Assembly: GCA_031761405.1 (NCBI GenBank)
Contig: JASEVX010000034.1
Location: 912,501-976,500, forward strand
Source of the DNA: Serripes groenlandicus
Taxonomy: Eukaryota > Mollusca > Bivalvia > Cardiida > Cardiidae
Length of the DNA stretch: 64,000 bases
Direction: 5' to 3'
A model generated the notes under the pieces. That model had not been told where the DNA came from. It saw only the letters and a list, made by a program, of their open reading frames with translations, and ran no database searches. Numbering within the stretch: the first letter of the stretch is position 1; each line of letters begins with the position of its first letter. Shown one piece after another: positions 55,401 through 64,000 of this stretch. Position numbers and translations under genes: made by a program.

Positions 55401-58400
55401 TCGTCTTGCAGCCCATGTTTGCCATCTAGGCCAAGCACATGTTGATTACGACGGGCAGATGCAAGAGCTGTCTGATTCGATAATGTTAGAACGTAACATT
55501 TGTCGATGTCCCTTACTTCTGCAGCATCATTGGACTCTTGGTAAAAAAGCAAATTTCCCTTGTTCTTGATGTGGGGAATGGCAGCATGAACTGCAGTCCA
55601 CTGACCAGATTGAAAGCCGTGCCTTTTTTCAGTGTTTTTGACAAAGTCTATCAGTCGGTTGGGCATTGGATGTTGCCTTGTGTCTTGAAAGGCATCTTTC
55701 ATATTCTGTTCAGGAATTCCAGCAAGTTCTCGTCTGTAGACATCAAAATGACGCAAGCCAAATATTCTTGTTTTCATAACCCTGTCCTTGACTTGTTCAG
55801 AAATCTTGAGGTTCTTTTCTGATGGCCTCCATTCAACACCAGGGGGTACATGACGACCTTCAACTTTCACTTTCCACTCCTTGGGTTGTGATATCAACAC
55901 TTTTGCAACAACCTTGACACTGCAGTTGTGTTTGTCATGACGTCCTCTTCTTTTTGTACAACCTGTGATAGAGCACAAACCATATATCGAGGGCTCAACG
56001 CAACACTGTTGCAACTCCATTTTCACAAATTTTACAGGGGAGACAAATAGAGAATATTATTCTATTGTCTTTTGATATGGATGTTATCGGACAAGGGTTA
56101 GGATTCATCAATAATCCTAACCCGAGCCCGATAACATCCATATCAAAAGACAATAGTCATAATATTCTATTTATCTTGCATGTAAAATTATGTTTTCAGG
56201 TAAATCTACACTCATTCTCACTAGTTTTAAGAAATAGCATTCACAATAACAAAAGCCCATTCATAAATGACGTCACCTAAAATAGAATGATGTCACGCGC
56301 GTGCACAAATACGCGCCGAATTAAATTGTGTACACACGTCATACGGAAGCTAAAGAGTTCCGACTGAAACAGAAAATCAACAGGAGTTGAAACGTGTGTG
56401 TCCTGTTTAGCCTGCGCGGCATGCTTAGGGTGATCTAAGTCGATACTTTTCGAAGTCAAAACAGTTGGTTTTCAGAGGAACGGCTTATTTATATTTCAGT
56501 ATCGTAAACATGACCCCGGGTCAAAAGTAGTTCCGGTAGCTCGTCATGTGGAGTGGATCACGTGGTCTATTGACTGATATCACTTAATGTTATCGGTCCC
56601 CCTTTATCAGTCAGTAAATACGCTAGTTGCTAGATAAAAAACTTTTTCTTTCCTATATTAGAACATTAATGTACACATTTTTGTTGTTAAACTTGTATTA
56701 TAAACCTTATTTTAATAACAAGATATTCATTTCTTTAAAACAAGAGGCCTATGAGGGCCTATGCTACTGGTATGGTTCTTTGGTCATTTTCAATCCAGAG
56801 CATGTATGTATGGTGAAGATCGGATAGTAAATGGAGGCTCTTTTGTGTTCACAAGCTGTATTATAGCAATTTTTACAATTTCATGGACCATAATCCAATC
56901 TTGCATGGGCGGATCTGGCTGATTTACGAAAGGAACAGAGCTCTCATGGATATTTAACTACTATCTAAGTTTGGTGAAGATCAGATATTAAATGGAGCCT
57001 CTATTGTGTTCACATGCTCAATTATAGCAATTTGGACAATTTCAAGGGCCATAATCCAGTCTTGCATGGGCGGATCTGGCTGGTTTACGAAAGGAACAGA
57101 GCTCTCATGGATATCTAACTACTGTATAAGTTTAGTTGAGATACAATCAAAAGTGAAGACTGTATCGTGTTAACAAGAAATTGTTTATGGACACACACAC
57201 GCACGGACGAAGGACAAATCGCCACGACATAAGCCCTTCTGGCCTTTGGCCAGTAGAGCTAAAAATGTACCAGAAAGACAAACTTTGTAAAAAACTGACT
57301 TACAACAGTTTTCCAGTTTAAATGTGGCTGTACTGGAAATAAAACTTCATGCAACAGTGTTGCAAGTTGACTTACAACAGTTTTCCAATTCAACTATGTT
57401 GTGCAAAGTAGTGAAACACTTAATGCAATAATGTTGCAACTTCACTGAATGTGTCACCATCTACTCTTTATTAATGAATAAGATTAAGTTTATTACATAC
57501 TGTTTTTGATGACACTGTTGAAAACAGTTTAGAAAACAAGGGGGTTGTAAAACATTGTTAAAACAAGAGGGCCATGAGGCCCTGGAATCGCTCACCTGAG
57601 AATGGGCTATTTAAGACATAACTCTCTCATGCTCAAGCCAAACATGTGGCTTCCAGAGTGTTAACAAGATTTCCCTTAAATTTGGTCTAGTGACCTACTT
57701 TTTGACCGGACATGACCCATATTCGAACTTGGCCTAGCTATTACTTAGACAAATATTCTGACAAAGTTTCAACATGCTCAAGCCAAAAATTTGGCTTCCA
57801 GAGTGTTAACAAGATTTTCCTTCAATTTGGCCTAGTGACCTAGCTTTTGACCCGACATGACCTATTTTCGAACTTGGCCTAGATATTACTATGAAAAACA
57901 TTCTGACAAAGTTTCAACATGCTCAAGCCAAAAATGCGGCTTCAGGAGTGTTAACAAGATTTTCCTTAAATTTAACCTAGTGACCTAGCTTTTGACCCGA
58001 CATGACCTATTTTCGAACTTGGCCTAGATATTACTATGAAAAACATTCTGACAAAGTTTCAACATGCTCAAGCCAAAAATGCGGCTTCAGGAGTGTTAAC
58101 AAGATTTTCCTTAAATTTAACCTAGTGACCTAGCTTTTGACCCGACCTATTTTCGAACTTGGCCTAGATATCACTAAGACAAACATTCTGACAAAGTTTC
58201 AACATGCTCAAGCCAAAAATGCGGCTTCAGGAGTGTTAACAAGATTTTCCTTAAATTTGACCCTAGTGACCTAGCTTTTGACCCGACATGACCTATTTTC
58301 GAACTTGGCCTAGATATTACTATGACAAACATTCTGACAAAGTTTCAACATGCTCAAGCCAAAAATGCGGCTTCAGGAGTGTTAACAAGATTTTCCTTAA

Positions 58401-61400
58401 ATTTAACCTAGTGACCTAGCTTTTGACCTGACATGACCTATTTTCGAACTTGGCCTATATATCACTAAGACAAACATTCTGACAAAGTTTCAACATGCTC
58501 AAGCCAAAAATGCGGCTTCAGGAGTGTTAACAAGATTTTCCTTAAATTTGACCTAGTGACCTAGCTTTTGACCCAACATGACCTATTTCGAACTTGGCCT
58601 ATATATCACTAAGACAAACATTCTGACAAAGTTTCAACATGCTCAAGCCAAAAATGCGGCTTCAGGAGTGTTAACAAGATTTTCCTTAAATTTGACCTAG
58701 TGACCTAGCTTTTGACACGACATGACCTATTTTCGAACTTGGCCTAGATATCACTAAGACAAACATTCTGACAAAGTTTCAACATGCTCAAGCCAAAAAT
58801 GCGGCTTCAGGAGTGTTAACAAGATTTTCCTTAAATTTGACCTAGTGACCTAGCTTTTGACCCGACATGACCTATTTTCGAACTTGGCCTAGATATCACT
58901 AAGACAAACATTCTGACAAAGTTTCAACATGCTCAAGCCAAAAATGCGGCTTCAGGAGTGTTAACAAGATTTTCCTTAAATTTGACCTAGTGACCTAGAT
59001 TTTGACCCCACATGACCCAGTTTCGAACTTGGCCTAGAGTTGATCGAGATATATGTTCTGATAAACTTTTATAAAGATTGGATGCAAAATGTTGCCTCTA
59101 GTGAATTAACAAGCAAATGTTGACGACGGACGACGAACGACGGACGACGGACAAAAGGCAATCACAATAACTTACCTTGAGCACTACGTGCTCTGGTGAG
59201 CTAAAAAGAGAGGCAATTTCTGCTTTTCTCATGATATTTGGAAAGAGCAAAATTAGATTAAACAACAGAACATTTTATGTCCATCCTGTAATTGAAAATC
59301 TAACATGATTATTCTTTTCCATATGACATTTTTGCTTCTTCAAAGACTGAAATATTGCGGCAAAAGGAACTATTACTCATAATGAGCAGTGTCTTCAATC
59401 ATATTCAATAAAAATTCTGTCATTTACAGAGTTTTCATATTCTTTTAAAAGTTGTCTAAGACATATTTGTTCTATCTGGGAAAGGGTTAATCAGGCATAA
59501 TGGTGTTTCTATTGGAAACCATTCAAATTGAAAGCATCTGCAGTAAAGGATAAGCAGTCTTGAAAAATAACAGCATGAGTTTAAGTACAAAATATTGTGG
59601 AAAAAGATACCTCAGTGGGTAGTGAAGTCAGGTGTTGTGAGTTCAAACACTGGCTTGGCCCACGTTAATAATTTTGAGAAAATTCAATGCAGAAAGTGCC
59701 ATTCCTCTCCCAACCATGGGTTTACAGTCAATGTGGAAAAGTAGCCATTTCCGGAAAACAATGTTGTTTGGAGTACTTGTGTGAGAGAGCCAGAAAACAA
59801 TTTGGTGATTTTGATATAAATTGTTGAAAATGGCATAAAAAACAAATTAATCAACCCGAAAACAAGGGCTATGGATATGACAGTATGGGTAGAGCTAAGG
59901 TCAAAGTTTTTACTGATACTCAATATCAGCATGCCTCTTTTACTATGATTCTAAAGCAGTTTGATTGAAACTTTGCATAATTTATTAATTTATTTATAAA
60001 ATAGTCAAGATCAAAATCAACATCATTCTGGTAAATTTAGTCTGTAACTTCTCTTATGCACTTATGCAAAAATATTGTTTATATGGTATGACCAATATTC
60101 TGTTGAAAATGGCCAAATACCTCATCTATTATGGCAATTTAACTTAATTAATGTGTCTTTTTGAATGACATTAAAGCTGCTTCATAACTTACAAAGTTAT
60201 TGTTAGCCAATTTGTTCTCTCTGTTTTTGATGATTAAAAATTGAAACCAGTTTCATAAACAATGTTAATTAACAAAATGCCTAATCTGATAGATCTGTAG
60301 TCTTTCGACAAGTCTTGTTTGGAAATATTTTTCAAACACAATTTGATATAAAGGAGGTTTCTGCATTCTGCACAAACTAGGTCAATTAAGTCAGCAAACA
60401 TCAGTTTTCTGATTGGTGCACTGTCCTCTCTTCATTGACTTAACTGTTAGAGACAAGGGTCAGAAGCGTAGCTGAATCTCTTGAAAAGATCCACTTCAAT
60501 TTCTTTTCCATGATGAACTGTTTCATATAAATAGCAGTTGGATTTTTCTGATGTCAGTCTTAATAATTTTATTTATTTCTAAGTGACCTTTGACCATCAG
60601 TGTCTTTCAAACTGGGTATGATTAACTTGTGCACCTGAGTCTGACGGCACATGCTGTTTGGTCAACAGTGGTAAGTTGTTGCCATATAAAAAACTTTGAG
60701 ATGAAGGCTGTTTTTCTGACACTCATTAAACTATCGGCCTCTGTTGCCAACAAAACTGTTTAATTGTCCACAGACAATAACACTGTTTCCTGCTACATTC
60801 GCAGGCAAGTGTAAACTTTTTCCATCCTTCTGTTTCTGGAGACATGGAAACTCCTATAGTGGTCATTGTCGATTGTACTTCTCATCAAGCATGTCCCTGA
60901 CACACTAAATGTTCTAGCAGACGGTCTATCTCTTCAGAATAATGTCTTGCATGTATCTGCAGAATGGACTCTGAATCAGGCAGTCATTCATTCCCTGTTG
61001 TTACACTTTGGGAGTCCTTTAGTGGATTTCTTTGCCATAAAAGTAAATCATCGTCTGCCACTGTATGTGTCTCCAATGTACATCCCCTTAGCTTAGGCAG
61101 TGTATGCACTGTCCCTCAATTAGATTCTTCTGTTCGGATAAATGCCTTTTCGCGGTTGATATTGATTGTACTTGTTTTTCAGAAAACCATGGGGTTTACA
61201 ACAGTGCAAAATCATTCTGATTGCTCAATTTTGGCCTCAGAGGTTGTGGTTTCCACAACTTTCTGGGCTCCCTTATGGATTCTCCTTGTTGCATTCCTCT
61301 TCCTCTTGTTTCAACACCAGGGTTGGTATTTTCATCCCAATCCGGTTATGCTGCACATTAAGACTTGGATGTTACCCAGCTTTATATTAGAGAGAAACGA

Positions 61401-63602
61401 TTTTCTGAAAAGGTTGTTTCTCGCATTGCCAAGTCTAGGTGACCTTCCAACAGAATCATCTATGAGGCTAAGTAGTCAGTCTTTTCAGATTGGTGTACTG
61501 CAAGGAAGATCAATCCAGAGTCTCCATCTGTGACAGCTTTAGTAGATTTCTTTCTTTCTTGTTTGAAAAAAAAACAACAGATTTTGCCCTGACCGTCATT
61601 CTGGCTGGTTTTCGAAAGGAACCGAGCTCTCATCAATATTTAACTACTATCTGAGTTTGGTGAAGATTAGTTAGTAAATTGTAGCCTCTATTGTGTTCAC
61701 AAGCTCAATTATAGTAATTTTTACAATTTCAAGGGCCATAATCCAGTCTTGCATGGGCGGATCTGGTTGGTTTGCGAAAGGAACCGAGCTATCATGGATA
61801 TCTAACTACTGTATAAGTTTGATTGAGATACAATCAAAACTGAAGACTGTATCGTGTTCACAAGCAATTGTTTATGGACGAATGCACGAACACCACACCA
61901 CAGCATAAGGTCTTCTGGCCTTTGGCCAGTAGAGCTAAAAATTGAAAACATTCTGGCAAAAGGAGAAATTGTCACAATGTTTTCAAAAGACGTCTGCTGC
62001 ATATGTGTTAACATTCGTCTATAGGCAGGAAAGGGTTAAGGAATTATGATCATTGTCCTGGAAAAAAGCTGGAAACAGACATAAGAAAAGATTCACAGGC
62101 CCGACACGGTTTCAGGGATGGACAGATTTGTCAATACCTCATGTACTATCATCAGTTCGTTGTCATAATTATTACAGTGTATTTTAATAACTTTTGTCCT
62201 TACCTTCTGCACAAGTGCCAAACCCACCACATGATCTCTGGCAATTTCCGGTCCCGGGACAATACAGAATCCATCTCACCAATTCAATGTCTTGATCAAC
62301 CCCAGCTTTAACAGCTGCTTCTTTTTGTCTGCAAATAAACAAATAAAATGATTTATAATTAGAATTTAGGTGACTGTGACGTCTAATAAATATTAATGTA
62401 GTAAGTTGACAAATAGTAATAATTTTTAAAATATGTCATTTTAAAAATTAAATAATGTAATTGAGTGGATACATAGAGGATATTTGTTTGTTTTGAGTGG
62501 ATATGGAATATATCTCATCGAGACGTGATACAATTGAATATTTTCACGAGCGCGTAGCGCGAGTGAAAATGTTTAAATTGTATCACTTCGAGTTGAAATA
62601 TATTCCATATACACTCAAAACAAACAAATTTTCTTTTTATTTAATGACAAATTGATGAAAAACAAATAATATACCCATTATGTATTTCTTTATATATAAC
62701 TTGTGTAGTATAACATGACCGAATACTAGGAAAATGACGTCACGTCAGCGGTTTGACGTCATAATGTTAGTCTCTTTGACGTCATTTATTCATATTCCAC
62801 AGTGTGGAATAAGGATTTTATATTTCACTCTGATAAACAGCAAATTCATTGGTGGTCATATAATAATAATAATTATTGGATTAATAAATAAAATTGTGTC
62901 GGTTAAGTCTGGCCTGCACGCCGGGGAAGTCTGCGCACGTCATGATGCCTAAATCCAATAGATTTTATTGATTTGATAACTTCTATGAGATCAGTTTTTG
63001 TGACTTGGTGATAAAATTGACAGCCAGATATGTATTAAACATTAAAATAAATAGCAGTCCCTGCAAGCAAAAATGGATATAATTCTCCTGTTGAAAGCCG
63101 ATACAGCATTGTTTTATTGATTTAATTTAGATGATTTTAATTACATTATCAATGGTTTAATTATTATTACCATGAAAACTACATGTACTAGGATTATTGA
63201 AATGTATCTAGATTATATATATTCAACAGCGTGTTGATCAGCTCTGCGTCTGCATTCCTATTCAATAGCCATTCGGGCTGCCAAACTTTAGGGCTAACGT
63301 TACATGACAAAATAAATTACTCACCTTCCAGCTTCTGTCAAACAGATATCATCTGAGAAACGATTTCTCCTGTTCTTTATAACACGCGCTCCTCTTTTAA
63401 CATTGAATACAAATTCATCTTTGTCATTATCGTCTACGACGACCTCGGCCAATTCGGTTTTCACCCACCGCTTGTCCCGATGGAGTCCCACTCGGGCAAG
63501 CATTTGGTGTCGCGATAGCGTTTTTTCTAAATCATCGCCACCTACGGCTACCGTCAGCAAGGTATCGTCGTCATCTGTGTCATAGTTGTGTATGAGATCC
63601 AT
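43412..63602 (-). CDS. MULE transposase, 12 exons, predicted 989 residues
   Basis: Minus-strand exons: 63325-63602 (ATG at 63602), 62204-62328, 54941-55962, 53085-53325, 51787-51886, 47522-47632, 46573-46981, 45742-45951, 45298-45394, 44327-44482, 43621-43770 and 43412-43482 (TGA). All have AG/GT borders, all phases agree, and the total is 2,970 bases. Residues 1-134 are acidic, then Cys-rich ('CPGTGNCQRSCGGFGTCAEG'). Residues 135-175 form a C...C...H region ('HNCS', 'GRHVP') that may be a WRKY/FLYWCH-like DNA-binding finger. The MULE core has 'LGLDGKHG' (D about 314), 'MVMIDKHEPSANA' (D about 406) and 'LCWFHIV' (about 425), followed by 'TMTTNNHDEN'. The SWIM zinc finger, CTC-x12-CHH, is at about 694-711. 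The C-terminal 220 residues are basic ('PFKRRRKL', 'RLIKKKTKG'), consistent with nuclear import. The exon at 46573 could instead end at 46564. It would cut and paste the element through its TIRs. No broken exon was found. Confidence 0.85.
43932..44272 (-). mobile_element. Satellite-cored element, family D
   Basis: Reverse complement of the family at 56741-57262. It shares 'gttaacacga', 'cagtagttagatatccatga' and 'gagctcgg' with flanking 'tttttagctta' and 'gagctaaaaatt'. It lies in the intron between transposase exons 43621-43770 and 44327-44482. Confidence 0.65.
45995..46345 (+). mobile_element. Family E element (two units)
   Basis: Two copies of 'tgcacatcatcaggttg...tactgcaactgtgtaaagtt' (46018-46110 and 46190-46270), then 'gacagacagacggacaggat' and the end 'tactcccccaaaactttgtt' plus 'tgcgggggaa', as at 37968-39378. 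It is intronic in the transposase gene. Confidence 0.65.
48540..49160 (+). pseudogene. Decayed transposase N-terminus, TTF/BED-type finger (hAT-like)
   Basis: One short open frame (48666-49007) reads 'RTSTLKRHADSKNHKAS', the end of a TTF/BED-like zinc finger found at the start of some hAT-type transposases. After 48960 another frame reads 'SLLEFLNILDCPGISPV', typical of the segment that follows. Several stops and frame changes show that it is dead. No catalytic region remains. It is the likely former transposase of the surrounding TIR element; the family call is tentative. Confidence 0.5.
49195..49345. mobile_element. MITE copy, partial
   Basis: Shows 'tttgaaaacattgtggaaaa', 'gaataaattgctcatttctc' and 'cttttgccacaatgttttc'. 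The ends are decayed. Confidence 0.5.
49403..50297 (+). mobile_element. Family A element nested in the TIR transposon
   Basis: Same orientation and ends as 1965-3252 ('agctcacctgagctttgctc', 'ggccatcatggccctcttgt'). It is interrupted at 49808-49982. Confidence 0.8.
49808..49982 (-). mobile_element. Small element (family F) nested in a family A copy
   Basis: 'atacgaccgtttcttaaaat' ... 'gtaccgcggtactcttgttt'. It is the reverse complement of much of 53938-54233, sharing 'gttcatatttcctgggattt', 'gtgatgtgtcacagatcaag' and 'gagttatgcccctttttgga'. Confidence 0.75.
50655..50850 (+). mobile_element. tRNA-derived SINE
   Basis: Head 'gtggcgtggttggcaatatg' with B-box-like 'ggttccgagttcgaggcctc'. Tail 'taactgaccgcctttaaatg' then 'gttgaaaatcagtcttaaac'. 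Confidence 0.65.
51905..52165 (-). mobile_element. tRNA-derived SINE, well-preserved head
   Basis: On the minus strand 'gccgggtagctcaattggta' (A box) and 'cacgggttcgatacccggtt' (B box) form a nearly intact tRNA-like head, and the tail ends 'gttgaaagcggcgttaaact'. The acceptor stem pairs poorly and the tail is attached, so it is a SINE and not a tRNA gene. It lies just upstream (on the gene's strand) of transposase exon 51787-51886. Confidence 0.8.
52170..52790. other. Intronic stretch without recognised feature
   Basis: No tandem repeat, exon or transposon end was identified between the SINE at 51905-52165 and transposase exon 53085-53325. Sequence up to 53080 is also unassigned. Confidence 0.4.
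53432..54590. mobile_element. Satellite-cored element, family E-like, with nested insertion
   Basis: Starts 'aactacaaatatcactgaag' then 'gtgatgaatacccc'. About five units of 'cgccgaaagtgacgatcgaa', 'cttaaggcatttaaccttgt' and 'acggttcacatttgtggcag'. Ends with 'gacagacagacagcagacaa' and the hairpin 'aacccccctttttttcttcg' then 'aaaaagcgggggataaa'. Interrupted at 53938-54233. Confidence 0.8.
53938..54233 (+). mobile_element. Small element (family F) nested in a satellite element
   Basis: Starts 'caagagtaccgcaaacggta' and ends 'ggtaccgtttttaataaacg' then 'gtcgtataaa'. The start and end are partly complementary (ggtac/gtacc and acgaccg/cggtcgt). The reverse copy is at 49808-49982. Confidence 0.75.
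56047..56170. repeat. Long hairpin 85 bases upstream of transposase exon 3
   Basis: Arms of about 50 bases: 'tattgtcttttgatatggat' 'gttatcgg' versus 'ccgataacatccatatcaaa' 'agacaata', around a loop 'attcatcaataatc'. On the minus strand it lies in the intron just before the splice acceptor at 55963, near where a branch point would be. Confidence 0.85.
56741..57262 (+). mobile_element. Satellite-cored element, family D
   Basis: Starts 'aaacaagaggcctatgaggg', has about two and a half units of 'ttcaagggccataatccagt' 'cttgcatgggcggatctggc', and ends 'cacgcacggacgaaggacaa', 'gcccttctggcctttggcca' and 'gtagagctaaaaat'. The last is a hairpin with the same 'gagctaaaaa' finish as families A and B. Confidence 0.8.
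57560..59205 (+). mobile_element. Satellite-cored element, family B (longest copy)
   Basis: Starts 'aaaacaagagggccatgagg' 'ccctggaatcgctcacctga'. About ten units of 150 bp, several nearly identical ('aagccaaaaatgcggcttca', 'ggagtgttaacaagattttc'), showing recent homogenisation. Ends 'gttgacgacggacgacgaac', 'aatcacaataacttaccttg' and 'ctggtgagctaaaaa'. Confidence 0.88.
59340..59490. mobile_element. MITE copy, partial
   Basis: Shows 'ggcaaaaggaactattactc' 'ataatgagcag' and the right end 'tctatctgggaaagggttaa'. Confidence 0.6.
59612..59850 (+). mobile_element. tRNA-derived SINE
   Basis: Head 'cctcagtgggtagtgaagtc' with B-box-like 'gagttcaaacactggctt'. Tail 'attgttgaaaatggcataaa'. It is diverged but is the same family plan as 1203-1492. 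Confidence 0.6.
59860..60755. other. Intronic stretch without recognised feature
   Basis: AT-rich, no exon of the transposase and no repeat I can name. Confidence 0.4.
60760..61540 (+). pseudogene. Decayed DIRS-type retrotransposon fragment
   Basis: The reading frame with 'KHVPDTLNVLADGLS', 'FGSPLVDFFAIKVNHRLP' and 'LYVSPM', and then further on 'ILIAQFWPQRLWFPQL', follows the RNase H to linker region of DIRS-like tyrosine-recombinase retrotransposons (usual form: H-x-P-x-x-x-N-x-x-A-D-x-L-S and L-I-A-P-x-W-P). Several in-frame stops and shifts show that it is dead. Reverse transcriptase and recombinase parts are absent. It lies in the long transposase intron. Confidence 0.7.
61592..61942 (+). 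mobile_element. Satellite-cored element, family D (3' half)
   Basis: Shares 'gaaccgagctctcatcaata', 'ttgcatgggcggatctggtt' and the end 'tctggcctttggccagtaga' 'gctaaaaatt' with 56741-57262. The left end is missing or fused to the DIRS fragment. A MITE fragment follows directly at 61940-62038. Confidence 0.75.
61940..62038. mobile_element. MITE copy, partial
   Basis: 'gaaaacattctggcaaaagg' 'agaaattgtcac', then 'gtctgctgcatatgtg' and the end 'taggcaggaaagggttaa'. Confidence 0.6.
62480..62630. mobile_element. Foldback palindrome, 151 bp, in transposase intron 1
   Basis: Arms of about 73 bases with almost no loop: 'atttgtttgttttgagtgga' ... 'ttttcacgagcgcg' and 'tagcgcgagtgaaaa' ... 'cactcaaaacaaacaaat'. 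Confidence 0.85.
62818..62866. repeat. 49-bp repeat shared in inverse with 26551-26599
   Basis: 'tatttcactctgataaacag' 'caaattcattgg' is the reverse complement of the copy upstream of the DUF3504 gene. Here it is in transposase intron 1, next to several TGACGTCA-like words (62732-62783). Confidence 0.7.
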
Positions 63603-63820
63603 GTCTCCAATCGTTAATTTAAATATTCTTACCGGCCTGCATCACCGCAACGCTAGGAACGCTAAGGTAAACAATCTTAAATGTAAATATAGCCCGACTT
63701 ACGGCAGTTTACGACATTCAGTTTACGACATTCTCGTACTTTATTGCGTGGTTTCATATGCTGCCCGCTAGGCAGGTACGTTTGTGTAAACACAGGGTAC
63801 ATATATGCGGAGAAAATACA

Positions 63821-63899
63821 GGTCTGGTACACTTGTGTATACATATATGTACCTCGGGTACATATGTGTAGTACCTGATACGACAACGACCCCTTCAGC
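63821..63899 (-). repeat. MULE right terminal inverted repeat (79 bp)
   Basis: The exact reverse complement of 27221-27299. Inward of it lie further GGTAC words (63796-63800 and 63775-63779), then the transposase ATG at 63602. Confidence 0.95.
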
Positions 63900-63908
63900 C
63901 ATACTGAC
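63900..63908. repeat. Target-site duplication, right copy (CATACTGAC)
   Basis: Directly follows the right TIR and is identical to 27212-27220. Confidence 0.93.
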
Positions 63909-64000
63909 CAGCCTTGAATTCAATAAAACCAGAGAAGTCCTAAAGTGTAAACAAAAGAAACTAAAACAGCTTGGGAAGGGTAATAAACCAAATGCGTCAG
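63909..64000 (+). pseudogene. DUF3504 gene, continuation after the transposon
   Basis: Joined to base 27220, the frame continues without a stop to the window end and reads 'SLEFNKTREVLKCKQKKLKQ' and then 'LGKGNKPNAS'. This is exactly the next block of the DUF3504 family (F..tR.vLk.kqk.Lk..GkGnkPna). The rest of the gene lies beyond the window. Confidence 0.85.

Larger units (their letters stand above)
27221..63899. mobile_element. Giant Mutator-like (MULE) transposon, 36,679 bp
   Basis: Bounded by perfect 79-bp terminal inverted repeats (27221-27299 and 63821-63899) and a perfect 9-bp target-site duplication. It encodes two convergent genes, one starting about 210-220 bases inside each TIR: a full MULE transposase on the minus strand (63602-43412) and a short paralogue of its N-terminal region on the plus strand (27508-29760). 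The rest is introns and a 13.6-kb middle that contains a BEL/Pao retrotransposon, satellite-cored elements and SINEs. The insertion target is a DUF3504 coding exon. Subtracting the recognisable nested insertions would leave roughly half the length, so the founding element was probably under 20 kb (estimate). Identical TIRs and TSD argue that it is young or under selection to keep its ends. Confidence 0.92.

Noticed and set aside
60964..61533. 189-residue plus-strand open frame as a gene
   Set aside because: The DIRS-like homology is in a different frame broken by stops; this long frame is a shadow.

Overview
The window looks like nuclear DNA from a bivalve mollusc. The basis is AT-rich sequence, split genes with GT-AG introns, tRNA-headed SINEs whose tails end near 'gttgaaaacggcgttaaac', and many tandem-repeat-cored elements with hairpin ends of the bivalve 'pearl'/Helentron-associated type. 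The species was not determined. A 200-base run of N (1669-1868) is an assembly gap.

Left part (1-26.5 kb). Dispersed repeats, SINEs and two large minisatellites (about 60-bp units at 3.84-7.37 kb; 47-bp units at 13.44-15.14 kb) surround a minus-strand gene for a tetratricopeptide-repeat (TPR) protein. Exons of that gene are seen at 20.4, 19.7, 18.2, 13.4, 12.4 and 10.8 kb. Its introns are loaded with a short MITE that has CCCTTTCCC ends next to TTAA.

Right part (26.8-64 kb). The main result is a single giant DNA transposon, 27221-63899 (36,679 bp). It has perfect 79-bp terminal inverted repeats and a perfect 9-bp target-site duplication (CATACTGAC, 27212-27220 and 63900-63908). It sits inside a coding exon of a DUF3504 (Crypton-derived, ZMYM/QRICH1/KCTD1-like) gene, whose reading frame runs straight on across the junction if the element and one duplication copy are left out. 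The element belongs to the MULE (Mutator-like) group. From its right end a 12-exon minus-strand gene (63602 to 43412) encodes a predicted 989-residue transposase with an N-terminal Cys/His-rich region, a MULE DDE core, a SWIM zinc finger and a basic C-terminus; every exon phase agrees. From its left end a convergent plus-strand gene (27508-29760) encodes a short paralogue of only the N-terminal zinc-binding region. This resembles the two-gene convergent layout of maize MuDR and suggests an accessory or regulatory protein.

The MULE has been enlarged by nested insertions. They include a BEL/Pao LTR retrotransposon (30296-39894, TSD CCATG) that landed in one of the MITEs and was itself hit by two satellite-cored elements, a roughly 3.1-kb TIR element (48083-51153) inside a hairpin-ended repeat, several 'gacctagtgacctag' satellite elements, a decayed DIRS-type fragment (about 60.76-61.54 kb), SINEs and long palindromes. 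Apart from the TPR gene, the DUF3504 gene and the two MULE genes, I see no other host gene.
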